A stretch of DNA of 64,000 nucleotides, from the NCBI GenBank assembly GCA_907164885.2, contig OU015500.1, positions 55,133,976 through 55,197,975 on the forward strand. The letters are read 5' to 3'. The translations under genes and the position numbers were made by a program. The notes below the pieces were generated by a model. It made no database searches and had not been told where the DNA came from. It saw only the letters and a program-made list of their open reading frames with translations. The DNA comes from Dolomedes plantarius. Taxonomy: Eukaryota > Arthropoda > Arachnida > Araneae > Dolomedidae. Positions 25,827 to 38,324 of this stretch are shown piece after piece (within the stretch, counting starts at the first letter, position 1; each line of letters starts with the position of its first letter).

Positions 25827-27128
25827 ATTACAAGATAAACAGAACTTTTTATATACCACGTTTTTAAATTTTCTGTTGAATCATATAAAAATGACAATTC
25901 TATCTTCATTTCACAAACCTTCACTTTCTTTTATTTAATTTTAATCACTTTTCAGTCGTTTCCACTATCCACAGACTTTATAAACTTTAATTTTTATAAC
26001 TTTTTTTTATTTTTCGCACAATATTTTTGTAAACAAACTAAATTCACATGTATTCTGCTTTCAAAATCGTCAAATGCCGTTAAGCAAAAGTGCAAGCACT
26101 GAATTCAATCGAAGCGCCATCTTGCGGATATTTTCGTCTAAAAGTATTAAAAGAATGCATTGTCATCGTGTTCTGAGCTATTTTAAAAGTTTCAAATGCC
26201 TAGCTAGTCGGGAAGTTAGTTAAAAATCTATTGCAAGATTTGTACTGGACAAACACACAAACCAACATGAAAGCGAGTTAATAAAAACATGGTAATGAAC
26301 TGATATCTACGTCTGAAATACAATTCAAAAACTAGTAGGCATATTATATATTTTTCATCGTGTAGATCTCTCATTTAGTCCAGAAATTAGCTACTCCAAA
26401 TAAATTATTCTGAGATACGTTTGAAGGAAATTTATGCAAATTAAAACTTCTGATAGTTTGCCGATTTCAGCATAGTTAAGGATTGAGAGGTTAATATAAA
26501 CCTTCTGAACGACTGAAATCATTATTTAAATTTTTTTCTTAATAACTGAATTCTCTTTCCCTATTAAATATATAACTATCCCTGGAGCTACTAATTTATT
26601 TAAAGTCATATACTATGCAAAAAAATTGTACCAGTTAAGAAATATAATTAAATGAAATATGAAATACGATTCTCTGAAACCATAAATTATTAATGAATTA
26701 TAACAATACATATACAGGACTATTTTTAATACTTAAGCTTACAAAAATCTTCTTACATTAGATATTAAATATTTTGCCGATATACCTCTCTACAATTTTT
26801 ATTTAAACAAAGATTAGAAATTTTCTTATTCGGAATCTTTAAATTTTGATACTAACACGCAGAAAATAATTGCAATAATAGAATGCATAAATAAATTATA
26901 GGTTGAATCTTTGTAAATAGTGACATTTCATAACATATTTTCACCGAGTAGATTTACTTGCATCAAAAATATATAATATTGTCTACTCGCGATTTATACA
27001 GTTCAATATATATATCCATAAAATATATTAATTTGCATAAATTTCTATAAATTATCGTAAATTTTGTCCTCTTAATTCTTTTATTAAATTTAAATATCTT
27101 GAAAATTTGTTCATACTATAGTAATCTC
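25827..27128. other. AT-rich sequence, no gene recognised
   Basis: Nothing supported. Confidence 0.45.
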
Positions 27129-27131
27129 CTT

Positions 27132-27390
27132 CGAGTAATATGAAAAACAAAGCAACTCACAAAAGAGTTACCTATAGCAATTTTTCATGACTTAAATTTA
27201 ATACCATTCCATTTAAATATACTTTAAGAAACATACAATAAAACAAAATATAATTAAATGAATATTTTCGAGTAATAGGAAAAACAAAGCAACTCACCAA
27301 AGAGTTACCTATAGCAATTTTTCATGACATAAATTTAATACCATTCCATTTAAATATACTTTAAGAAACATACAATAAAATAAAAATTAG
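27132..27390. repeat. tandem duplication, 137-bp period
   Basis: Two copies begin CGAGTAATA at 27132 and 27269 and run about 120 bp with few differences (shared AAAACAAAGCAACTCAC, ATACCATTCCATTTAAATAT). No coding potential. Confidence 0.93.
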
Positions 27391-28095
27391 ATATAATATA
27401 AGAAACTATATTAGTTATGTTTTATAGCTTTCGAAACTGCCTTTTTTAAAAATATAACTTACTGATTGCATAGATGTTATATATCTGCCTACGAAAACAA
27501 ATTTCAAAAATCAATTTAAACTTTAATTTCACGTTTTTATTATAAAACAGACATAAAGTTTTCTTTAGATATCCAATCTTCTTTTGGAAATACCGAGAAG
27601 AAGGAATTTTCTTTAACCCATTGGGAAGGAAAATACATACGGCTGAGGGATAGCGGTATTAAATTGTATCCCTTTACATGCGAGTTAAAGTATTGCTGCA
27701 GCATAGAAAGTGCATTAATAAATATAGAATTTTCAAACGCTGTGTGAAATATTTTTCGCATTACAAAACTGCGATTTCTGACCAAATGCTTTCAAACAAA
27801 CGTCTTCAGTTCTCTATTTCAGTAACTCAGCTACGATGCCATTTATCTGATGTTTTCGGTCTCCTGTAGCATAACAGACATCAAGTGAATATGTTGAAAT
27901 AAAGAGTCCATTTTTTTATAAATTCATGTTAAAAAATGTTTATTTATCATTTCACATTTTATTTACTATATAGTTTTACATATTTCAAAACATATACATA
28001 CATAAATTGCAGATATATGTAACTGCAGCTGAGTGATATAATGAAAGCGAGCAAAAGTGAAATGCCACACATTTTTCATCAATGTTCAAAGCAAC
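27391..28095. other. AT-rich sequence, no gene recognised
   Basis: Nothing supported. Confidence 0.4.
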
Positions 28096-28097
28096 CT

Positions 28098-28118
28098 ACA
28101 CACACACACACACAAACA

Positions 28119-28216
<98 letters not shown>

Positions 28217-28217
28217 T
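28098..28217. repeat. (CA)n then (TA)n microsatellite
   Basis: A short CA run followed by about 95 bp of TA with one TGTA interruption, directly left of an LTR-like unit. Confidence 0.95.
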
Positions 28218-28690
28218 TGTTACGAATTTTCTAAATATTAGATTTGTTTCGTTAAAATGGCTCCTATGGAAGAGCACCTATAGTTATGTGTTTAACATAG
28301 GACTCTATGGGAATCTCACCAAATTGCCGATGGATTTTGGGGCTTATTTAGGTCGCCAGATTTGGCGATATTTCACCAACATGCCAACTAAACATTTCTG
28401 GAAGCTTCTAGAAATATCTAGCTGTGACTGATCTATAGAGGGCGCTTTGGAAATCTATAAATATACTTGACATTGGCATTGGAACTCAGTTCAATTTCCT
28501 AGTGAGAATTTAATGTTTTGTAACTGCGTGAATTGGCGTGTATTGTATAGAAAAGTTTGGTATCCTGACTTGTGTTTTTAGAATTTTCTGGTATATAGGA
28601 CACAATTCTTACGTCTTTTATGTTTGAATTTGTCTATACACCTGAAGAATAAATTTATTTTGTGTTTTCTGAAGAGATTCTTATTCAATC
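28218..28690 (+). mobile_element. probable solo LTR
   Basis: Begins TGTTACGAATTTTC, a common arthropod Gypsy-type LTR start, and runs to about TCATAACG, close to the inverse of the start. It has a TATA box (CTATAAATATAC near 28455) and a polyadenylation signal (GAATAAATTT near 28648), in the order promoter then poly(A) signal expected of an LTR. No coding sequence on either side and no clean target duplication. The exact right border is uncertain. Confidence 0.6.
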
Positions 28691-28716
28691 ATAACGAACC
28701 CAGGAAAACGAAACAA

Positions 28717-28717
28717 T

Positions 28718-28756
<39 letters not shown>

Positions 28757-29753
28757 AGCTTGTCTGTTTGTTTGTCCGATATAGAATCATAGACTGTTTC
28801 ACCCACCGGGACCAAATTCGGCACAGTTAATGTTTTGGACCCTAGAAACTTAAATCAGGAAAAACGAAATTTGGGGCTCAATTAGTTTTTTTAAAATTAA
28901 TTTTTTAATGATTTTTGTGCCCCTAAGCTCACGTCTTAAATGTGGATACAGCCCCTTTATCACAACCCTTCAAATTCGACACGCGGGGGAAAAGTGGTTT
29001 ATTCTGAGTGGTGATCTGGGGTGGTTTGAGAGTTGGTCTGGGGGTAACGGGGGGGGGGGCGTGAGGACGAGGTGTTTATTTTTCTTACGTTTAGTAGCAT
29101 CGTGAGTCTAAAAAGGTTGAGATCCGCTGCTTTAGGCAATTTTAGAGAGTGGCGTTCAAACTAATAGAACTTAATAAAATTTGGAAGAAAAAAGGAAGGA
29201 AAAAAAAGAAGAAAAATTAAGTTTGTCCCATGGCCAGTTTTTGGACGCCTTCTGTTGATCTAAATATATTAATTGTTTGAGGATCATAAAATGGGAAGAA
29301 GTTTAAGAGTTCTACAGGTTTTTTCCCCTAAGTTCGCGAAGCAGAGTTAACATACGATATGTATTTGAATTACTTATTCCGTGAAATCATATAAGATAAA
29401 TCTTTTAGAGTTTTGGGGCTTTTTAAGCAGTGGGAGGGAAAGCTCTTTAAACAGAGAAACATAACGACACATAACTTTCATTCCGAACTATTAGTCCATT
29501 AGTTATATTAAGGCATAAGAAAATTAATGAAATTATTTTTAAAGAATGATTGCCCGGGTAGATATATAGATATAAAATTTTTCATGCTTTCCATCAAAAG
29601 AATACTGGGTATATCATTTCAGTAGAAACGCGCTAAGCGCATTCTGTCTGGCCAGATGAACAGGAAGAGTGCAGCCCAGTATTTTTTTGATGGAATGCAT
29701 GAAAAATTTTATATCTATATATCTACCCGGGCAACGCCGGGAAATAATGCTAG
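28717..29753 (+). mobile_element. non-autonomous Helitron, 1.04 kb
   Basis: Left end TC after A (A|TCCATATATA), right end CTAG before T (29750-29753). The right end is preceded by the GC hairpin CCCGGGCAACGCCGGG (about 29726-29741). These are the hallmarks of Helitrons, which move by rolling-circle replication and insert between A and T. No Rep or helicase coding. A subterminal CTTGTCTGTTTGTTTGTCCG near 28757 is typical of arthropod Helitrons. Confidence 0.7.
29549..29731. repeat. inverted repeat of about 60-bp arms inside the Helitron 3' end
   Basis: Left arm 29549-29609 (starts TGCCCGGGTAGATATATAG) and right arm 29671-29731 (its reverse complement) differ at only a few bases. The right arm is the Helitron's own subterminal sequence, so the left arm is an inverted copy of it. 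Confidence 0.9.
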
Positions 29754-29767
29754 TACATATATATATA

Positions 29768-30374
29768 CAGCGATTTCCGCTTATAAGAATCACGTTTGTT
29801 ATTACTGATTTTGATTCTTATAAGCGGTTGATTCTTTCCACGGTTTGATAACGTGCTGAATCTACTAATGGCACGTTTGCCTAAGTGAAAGTGGACACTT
29901 CACCGAAGATTTGTGTGTTTCAGGGTCCAGGAAGCCGCAACCACGATGTGGTAGGTGGAAAAAAGAGTCCGTGTCTTTGTTTGTGAAAAATGAAATCGGA
30001 CCCGGGCGGGTGAAGATGCCCCTGGGTCAAGCTTATAGGACAGTGTTTAACTAAAGCGTTTAACTGGAAACTATTATGTTATGTCTAACAAAGAAAGGGG
30101 TTCATTTTACGACTGTATTCCCTCCCATCTTATCACTCTTTCTTTAAAAAAGAATTAAAAAGAACTTCGTGCCTTTTGAGAATTTGAGTGGCTTTTTTTG
30201 GAAAAATGAAAGGAAAGCGAAGAGTGTAAGCTGATTCTTAAAACCGGTGGATTGATTCTTTAAAGCGAAAATTTTAACATGGAAATAATACATTTTGTTT
30301 TTTGTTTTTGCGATATTGATTCTTATAAGCGGTTGATTCTTATAACCACTGATCACTATAAGCGGTGGTTACTG
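29768..30374. mobile_element. pogo/Tigger-type non-coding element, 607 bp
   Basis: Left end CAGCGATTTCCGCTTATAAG after TA; right end reverse-complemented CAGTAACCACCGCTTATAGT followed by TG (mutated TA). The motif TTGATTCTTATAAGCGG recurs near both ends (about 29808 and 30316). These are the style of pogo/Tigger ends and subterminal repeats. No transposase frame remains. Confidence 0.65.
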
Positions 30375-30409
30375 TGTATATAGATATATATATATATATA
30401 TATATATAC
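30375..30409. repeat. (TA)n microsatellite
   Basis: Short TA run at the right border of the pogo-type element. Confidence 0.9.
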
Positions 30410-31611
30410 ATACCTTAGCTGGTGCAGATTTCACATTTCTACGCAACAGCACTTTTTTTCTTAATTTCATAAAATATGAAAAATACAAAAGTACTTTATT
30501 CTAAAACATCTAGAACTTTATTCGTATTGATACTGATTCAAATCAATGCATACGAACATTTATTTTTTTTACAGTGATAAAAATTAAAATATGATTTTGA
30601 GATCCATTAATTTTTAGTTTTAAAGAAATAAATATTTTCAAAATCCATATTTTAAAAGTAATATAAAAGATCCTCATGTAACTGCAAAATCATCGACAGA
30701 ATCTTGTTTAGGAAGTTAAATTCTTACTAACGCATTTCCATAATCCTATTTATATATTCCTTTTAAATTATTTTCACATTCTATCTTTAGAAATGTATGC
30801 TTTCTAAAGTAGCAGTATCAATGCAACAATATCAAACATTGAAACGTATTCCTCAATGGAAGAATTAAAATCATGTATTATTTTCGTTGTTTTACTATAT
30901 ACTTCTTTTTAAATATTAGTATTTTGAAGTAACAATGCATTATTTATCAGATTTAAAATTGCACGATCGTAGACAGTTCTAAAAATTCCAATTATTTACT
31001 ATTGTGGCATTCATACCACTTTAAAATGTATCTAAAACTTTAACATTGGCAGTTAAATTTGTTAATGAATAAGGTTTTCACTCCAAAGGGAATTACTTTT
31101 TCTTAAATTTCCCTTAACATATTTTCATGAAATATGTTTAGTGTGTATACAATTGTTTGTTTTTTCTTTTAATCAGGAATGTAAACGAGTATATATTATT
31201 AATACATATCGTAAAAGAATATACGTACGTTACATCTATCTCTTGGGAAAAAAGATCCGTCCATTCCGACCTTAGATAATTGTAATCGTTCTTTTATGTC
31301 GAATTTTTGTAAGTGTCTTTAAAAATGTCGGAATAAAAAATTAACATATCTTATGAAAAAGCTTGATTCTTTATCTAAGCCTGCATTGTTTACGTCCAAA
31401 TATGATTCATAATATGTATGCAAGTCTTCACATATTTTGACCGACAACCAAGAGGATGTTCTACAGTAGGTCTATATTTCTCTTGCCCTCTGTATCTACC
31501 ATAATACATATCTTTTATTCAATCGCAAATTACATTTCAAAATTAAATTTTCTCTATATAATTTCGACTTTGTTTCGCTGTGTCATTGGAGATAGATTAA
31601 ATTCGCATTAT
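30410..31611. other. AT-rich sequence, no gene recognised
   Basis: Nothing supported. Confidence 0.45.
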
Positions 31612-31626
31612 TTAGCCCTGTTCACA

Positions 31627-32365
31627 TGCAGATTCAAAGACCGTTTCTATTGCTCCTAACCAAGTGCTACAAAACGGTAGCAACGGACACCCTAGCCGTA
31701 CTGGCGGGGTGTCTGCCTATAAATATAAAGGCAAATATGGACATAATACAGCACCTGACCACTAAGGAAAATGGGGCATACAACTTAGACGGACTAGCCC
31801 TAGACAGCAATAACTGTGAAATTAGAAACTTTAATACACCTAGTAAAGGATTTTACCCCTAGTAAAGGATATCAGCAGCATCGACTGGTCGACCAAACTT
31901 GAACCGAAGTGTAGTACCCAGTACTACACAGATGGATCAAAGATGGAAGACAAAGTTGGTTCAGGGCTCATTAAGTACGATAATAATAGTAAACTATATG
32001 AACTAATGGAGAGGAACTCAGATCACAGTTCCTCATATCAAGCAGAACTAATCATAATCGCGAAGGCCTGCCAAGGGACGCCCGAAATTGGACTAAACAT
32101 AAATTCTGTAACGATCACTACTGCAGCCGAGTAGTGAACAAAATCGTTAAAGGGCTGATGCACATGCACGTCCATTAAGCCAATGCTTGTCAATACTGTA
32201 TGTGTATCTCTGATTAAGTTTTATTCATATTTACACTTTTAAGTACTATGTAAAATTGGCTCTCATTTAATATGTAATAATTATATGTAATATCTATCTA
32301 GATGTAATGGCTCTGTATATAAGTGAAATGTGTTATAGTATTCAATAAAGATTTCTTGTTAATAG
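31627..32365 (+). pseudogene. LINE 3' end, copy 1, with internal deletion
   Basis: Starts QRPFLLLLTKCYKTVATDTL, the conserved block at the end of reverse transcriptase in jockey/I-like LINEs. A frameshift near 31860 precedes the first RNase H strand YYTDGSK (31922-31942) and the helix block YQAELIIIAKACQ (near 32036-32075). At about 32064-32078 the frame jumps to the C-terminal tail (about 300 bp) shared with copy 2. The junction lies in CGAAGGCCTGCC, present at 32934 in copy 2 where the intact sequence continues, so microhomology-mediated deletion of the central RNase H region is likely. The 3' UTR ends CAATAAAGATTTCTTGTTAATA. Confidence 0.8.
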
Positions 32366-33228
32366 AGATGAAAGAACAATAGAGATGGTGATAGAAAACG
32401 CAATCAGGACACGAACCACAGAGTTCGATGTCTATATGGACTCCATGAGTGCACTACAAGCACTCAAAGCGAAAAGCTTTAAATGCCAGTTGGTAGATAA
32501 TCTGAAAAAACGTATTAAAACTCATGATTTAGACATAACTTGGCATTGGGTGAAAGCCCATGCAGGTAACAGCAGAAATGAAGAGGTGGACGAAGTCGCC
32601 AAGAAAGCGACACAACTTCCCACCATAAGTAACCACTACAAACGGACCAAGAACCAACTAAATGGCTTTCTAAGGAAAGAAGTTATGAAAAAATGGCAAT
32701 ATAGGTGGAACGAGTCCACCAAAGGCAGACGCACATTCGAGATCTTCCAGACAGATCGTCTGGACAGAGTCCTAGGGGACTTCCTGAAGAATCAGGCTAC
32801 TGGACACGGCTGCTTCGGACAGTATCAAGCTAGATTCTTTGGGAAGATGGGCAACTGCAACTGTGGGGTGGGACAGACGGTCGAGCACTGTCTGTTAGAT
32901 TGCAGATATTTCGATGAACATCTCGAAGGCCTGCCAATGGACGCCCGAAATTGGACTAAACATAAATTCTTTAACGATCACTACTGCAACCGAGTAGTGA
33001 ACAAAATCGTTAAAGGGCTGATGGACATGCACGTTCATTAAGCCAATGCTTGTCAATACTGTATATGTATCTCTGATTAAGTTTTATTCATATTTACACT
33101 TTTAAGTACTATGTTAAATTGGCTCTCATTTAATATGTAATAATTATATGTAATATCTATCTAGATGTAATGGCTCTGTATATAAGTGAAATGTGTTATA
33201 GTATTCAATAAAGATTTCTTGTTAATAG
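32366..33228 (+). pseudogene. LINE 3' end, copy 2 (RNase H and C-terminal cysteine region)
   Basis: The 219-codon open frame 32385-33041 starts inside the RNase H domain. It shows YMDSMSALQAL (catalytic Asp strand), WHWVKAHAGNSRNEEVDEVA (the His and last Asp region) and a C-terminal CNCG...VEHCLLDC cysteine/histidine motif typical of these LINEs. It lacks reverse transcriptase and endonuclease, so it is 5' truncated. The 3' UTR of about 190 bp closely matches copy 1 (32175-32365) and ends at the same TTCTTGTTAATA. The frame is intact but starts mid-domain, so I treat it as a fragment. Confidence 0.85.
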
Positions 33229-33497
33229 CGAGTATGGCTCTAATTTATGCTGTAATGATTATTGTTAGGGATTGTTAGGGATTTGCTCTGAATGGGGCGA
33301 CTCGATATAGTTGCAGATGAACTCACCAGGACCAAGGCCTGGGTTGGTGGCTTAGTCAGAGTGCGAGAGAGGCACTTTTTAGAACACCAGCTAGAAACGT
33401 AGCCAAGTGTCGGAGCTAGGGATGTGCTCCATAGCGACGACCAGTTATCATAAAATCAGTTGGATGCCTTCACGGTGGGCCGATGTTAAGCTTAGAC
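33229..33497. other. unexplained GC-richer segment after the LINE pair
   Basis: Higher GC than its surroundings, with no coding frame. It lies between the LINE 3' end and the next element. It could be a 3' transduced piece or another repeat. Confidence 0.35.
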
Positions 33498-34022
33498 TTA
33501 GCCCTGTTCACACTGCATCCATTCGAGACATGTATGGAATATCCTGTTCAATTGTTGCTCACATCCTCACACCAAAGTGACGGACTGATTATCCTGTGCA
33601 TGCGTAGTGTATATTAACCAAAAAAGGGCAGAGTCAAAGAACAACATATTCTCATCGAGTGTTGCGTTGGGTTAGTCCGTTACATCCGAGATTGATAACA
33701 TGACTTATGATTAAACAGAAAATCAAACGTAAATAAAGCACAAATAGCAATAAGATGCAATTTTGCATACGGCCGTTTCGAAGCTACAAAGGAGCTTCTT
33801 TGTACCTTCGAAACGGCCGTATGCAAATTGCATCTTACTGCTATTTGTGCTTTATTTTCTTTGGATTGTCTGTTTATTTCTCGAGCACAAAGGTTTTATC
33901 TTTTCTTTTCAATGACTTATGATTGGTTGGGCGTATCACGTGTTCAATGAAATGAGCTCTGTGACTGGTTAACATTTGTCGGGATGACAGTACGTAACAC
34001 TCTAGATTCAGTGTAAACAAGC
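33498..34022. mobile_element. non-coding TIR element (MITE), superfamily unknown
   Basis: Left end TTAGCCCTGTTCACACTG; right end reverse-complemented AGAGCTTGTTTACACTGAAT. About 14 of 20 inner positions match. The first 150 bp recur, diverged, at 34402-34560. The inserted foldback (33713-33911) accounts for 200 bp. No open frame. Confidence 0.5.
33713..33911. mobile_element. foldback insertion with 13-bp target duplication
   Basis: Two arms of about 77 bp (33713-33790 and 33799-33874) are near-perfect reverse complements around an 8-bp loop; the core is GCATACGGCCGTTTCGAAG. The insertion is flanked by ATGACTTATGATT at 33700-33712 and 33912-33924. Past the right arm is a pyrimidine-rich tail to 33911. 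No coding. The 13-bp duplication is longer than cut-and-paste elements of common families make. Confidence 0.85.
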
Positions 34023-34401
34023 TCTTACTCTAGTTCATCACACTTTGGACAATTGTTATATGAGTAAAGAAATTTAAAAAAACTTAATAGACATGTATTC
34101 AATAAGCTCATTATAAAATCTTAAGATATTTTCTACGATCTGATTTACAAGCATTTGTGAAAATTATCATTAACCCCCAAAACTGTTAAAATTGTTGCTT
34201 ATGAAAACTGCGCTGTTTACTTAATATGAATAATCCATTATGATTTATTTGTCTTGTGTTATATAACACATATGTTTCACTGGAATCGAAACCCATTCTG
34301 ATCACTCTTTGAGAAACTGCTGGATATGTAAAGGAAATTCCTCTTAAGTAGGCGTTATTATCGAAGAAATATATCTGACAAAAACTCTTGCTTTTACTTC
34401 C

Positions 34402-34560
34402 AGAGACCGATGGGACTCGTTGTTTTATTGTTGCTCACATCCTCACACCAAAGTGACGAACTGATTCTCCTGCGCATGCGTAGTACACATTAACGTAAAA
34501 TGCCAGAGAACAGCATTTTCTTATGTAACACTTCTTGAATCCATTAAGTCTGACTTGCCA
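34402..34560. repeat. second partial copy of the 33.5-kb MITE
   Basis: TTGTTGCTCACATCCTCACA, then CCAAAGTGACG and GCATGCGTAGT, align in order with 33553-33617. A CAGAG(T)..ATTTTCTTAT stretch follows in both. Ends not identified. Confidence 0.8.
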
Positions 34561-35364
34561 GTTGGGGATTCCGAGATGAAATTAATGTACGTAATTCACA
34601 AAAAGAAGTCAAATTTTAACAAAACAAAAATAGAAACGGAAATTTTGCTTCTTCTTTTAACTATGGTTTAATTATCCAAACGAAATAGTATGGCAGCTGC
34701 ATAATTTGTCAGTAATTCTGCAAAATTTCATTTAATTATTTACCATTTGTTTTATTTATTTTTCATTCTGCATTTTAATTTGAACTCTTACTTTTTTATT
34801 TTGTCTCTTGTTCATTACTGAAGTTTCCCTTTAAATTTTTATTGGTACATTAGCTGCTGATAAAGATAACGAATCGTTATCTCTTACTCGTAAAACGGCT
34901 GCTTAGAGATTTTATTCTCTTCATTGCCGTATAGATAGTGAACTAATGCGTTTGCGCAAAGAATTGAATAGATCACTCGATCAGTTAAGAGAGAGTGAGT
35001 AATCGAAAGTGAATGGAGCAAATAGGTAATGAAAGAACTCAAATATAGTTTATACAATGAAGAAGAGACTGTATGTAAGCTACTATTGATGATTATGGAT
35101 TACATCCTAAATTTTGTAATTTGTGTAAGCAACTGAAAATAATAAGAATGCAAACATTTTTTGATCTCCTAAAATATTGTTACTTCTTCAATTGTTTTTT
35201 CTTATCTCTTTTAAGTTAAATATTATTCCAGTATTTTTTTCAGCAAATGTTTTTTTTGAAGAATAAAAAAAAATCGTGTTTCGCTTTATAAGTTTGTCTT
35301 GGGTTTTATTTCATTGCAAATACACAGAAAATTCAATTCAGGAAAATTCTCTTTTCCCGCACTG

Positions 35365-35370
<6 letters not shown>
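34561..35370. other. AT-rich sequence, no gene recognised
   Basis: Nothing supported. Confidence 0.4.

Positions 35371-35417
<47 letters not shown>
35371..35417. repeat. (TA)n microsatellite
   Basis: TA run. Confidence 0.95.
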
Positions 35418-35420
<3 letters not shown>

Positions 35421-38320
35421 ATTATTAACTTTTCTGTGAAATTATCATAACAAAGATTTAAATAGTATGCTTAAGACTTATAAATGCTAGATTCGATTAT
35501 AGAAAAAAGGATTAACTCCTGAATTATATTTACAAGAAAGGCAAAATTTAACTTTAGATATGAAGATAATATAGAAATGTTCAGAATCTATAACAATACC
35601 CATATAAATTTAATTTATACCTTAAACATCGAATATCATTATAAATTTACAAAAATGTAAATTTAAGATTAACTGAAAAAAGGAATCTTTTTCGACAAAA
35701 CTTGTAAAGTAAAATAGGGGAATTTTCTTTCAACATGTAACCGCGTACAAAGATAGCACTCAACAATTATAAGGCTTATACGAAAAAAAATGTTCGTTAT
35801 GATTTTTAATATACAATCTTTGATGCTTTTTGAAGTTTCTTGGCAGTCACGGAAATTGATATAATAAAACACGACACAGATTTTTTTTTCTTTGCATGTA
35901 CGTACATTTTCTGCATCATGTCCTTTATTTCCTTCTTTCAGATTCTTTGAAGTGAAACATTTCCTAAAACTGTTCTCGATCAAGTGTGGTAATTCTGATT
36001 CAAACTCAGCGAGTATTCGTTTTGAAACGGAGTCTATTTCAGGCAGTATTATCTTTCTGCTTTTCTTAGCTTAATGGGCACTGGACGTTGTCCAATTCAC
36101 CTTCAATGACCCGCTAATGTGCACCTAAAGGAACTAAAACACGAATGTTAAACTTTCACGTATTAGAAATGAAGTTTTATTATTTTTTTTTCTCTTCACA
36201 GATACATTTTCTTCTTAAGCGGTGTAATTTGGAAACCATCCACTATTGGGACAGTATATTCTCCAGATAGAAATTTCCTCTAAACAGTACAATTATTTTC
36301 TAAATGTCATAGGCCAGGAGAAAATGTCTTTGATGCGATGTAATGACTTATCTAAGTTTGTCATGTAGCTGAGAAACAAAATGAATAATTTTAAAGAAGA
36401 ATCGAGATTAAAAAATAACCACAGAAATTAGCAATTTTGCATTGTTAAAATCAAATCTTTCATATATTTCGAAACAATTTGAAAAACCTGTACTTTCACT
36501 CAAACTTGAGTCAATAACTGTTAAATCAATTCTTTTTCTACATAAATTCTCCAGAAAACATTAAGAGATACAATAAGTAATTAGATGATACTACTTTATA
36601 GATTCATTTTTAATTGATTTCCTTTTAAATGTTTCAGTAAAAATTAGAGCTATTGCATATGCATATGTAATTTCAAACACATTGATAACAAAACTCTGAA
36701 ATTTAAATTGCATTCTTTGAATTTGTTTATAGGGTGCAAACTTAGCATATTTATTTTTACAATGTTCTTAACCTGGATGGGATTGCGATGATGCCTTGTG
36801 TTAGTTTGAGTCATAAAATCAAATATTGGAGCCATATTAGTTTAAATGTTTTTTATGGATATTGTCTCTATCATTATTTATTATCTGGATTTAATACTAA
36901 CTGACAAAAGTCATTGGATCTTTAAGATAAATATTTCATTCTGCAAGTTATGATTTTGCATCACTATATGCGTGCTGTTATATCGTGGCATATTATTTAG
37001 TCCATTCAAGTCTACCATCTTCACACAACAACATCGCGTAACAAAAAATCTCCATAAATTCACTTTTTGCCATGTGATTCTATGATAACTAGCTCTCATT
37101 TGGAGGGTAAATGTCTTCTAACTCAAGATAGCGAAACTCCAAGCTAAGATTTCCGGAAACTCTGCTTGCTAAGCTAAAAACACTGATTACACAATGACTT
37201 TAACAGCTCTTTCTAGCCGAGGCACATATCTCATAGAAAGGTCTTCTGAAAAGCAAAATTTCTAAAAGTTCTATAGCTTCTTCTTTCCTTGAACTAATTC
37301 TTAAAATGCTGACATTATAACGCCATCACTGTGATTAATGAGATTAACAGTACAAGAAAATATTAATATAAAATAATAAGTTGCAAAAATATTATGTAAG
37401 CCGATTATAAAATGCAACATAAGAATTTGAAAGGTTTCAAGAAATAGCATTTTATTTTATTTTAATTTTTAAAACCTTTTGTATTGATTTATATATTTTA
37501 TACCACCTTTGTTTTAAGATCAAAATACTTATAAAAAATAATTTACCAGCATAAAATTTTGTTTTAAAGGAATTAAAATTTTAATTCAAAGAACTTTTAA
37601 ATTTTTTATCGATATACTGAACCAATTACTGAAGTTCAATATTTTCTTTTAGTTTTGAGTTAGTTTAGTTATGTTTGTCACACATAATTAAAAGAATTTC
37701 GCCTGCAGCATTTATAAAACAAATACCTATAGCATTTTTAATCATTTTGTACTGTTTAACTTTTTACCCATGGGAAGTATTTTCTCAGTTTTTGTTAAGA
37801 CAGTGTAATGAACCTTGAAGAAAGAAGCCATTTTTCTTAATTTTTCACAAACCTTTGAACTGGATTAAAGATATTACTTTTAGCGGTAAGAAATAACGTA
37901 AAAAGTTATTCCGTGAAAAAATGTTTTAAGTTATTGATATGCGGCCGGGTTTTTCCTAGACAGAACACCATACAAATTGTTGTATCTTGTAATGCAGTCA
38001 ATCATCGATGAAACTTGTGATTTGTGCTGTTTTCTTCAGAAAGCTATGCATATTTTTGGATTTTATCTGAGCGAAGAATATAAAAAGGAAAAATCCTCAC
38101 ACTACCTCCAACATACATTTGTTCTTTATATAAATGAAAAATAGTTATCTTACATCACTATCATTTGTTTTTAAATGTATATTCCTATTTTCACCCACCT
38201 AGTTAACACAGATTTGCATAACTTTCCGTCAGAACGTATTTTCAGCTGTAAAGTTTATCTGCTGTAAATGGAATCTAACCCAGATATCATCGTTTGTAGA
38301 CAGACTTCCTCTGTGTCAAA
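35418..38320. other. AT-rich sequence, no gene recognised
   Basis: The longest plain stretch of the window. A 104-codon minus-strand open frame (35983-35669) and smaller ones show no known domain and no coding bias I can point to. Confidence 0.4.
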
Positions 38321-38324
38321 TATA

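Noticed and set aside
33498..34560. Calling the 33.5-kb MITE hAT or piggyBac from its CCTGTTCACA end
   Set aside because: Only about 14 of 20 end positions match between its termini and no 8-bp or TTAA duplication is visible, so superfamily left open.
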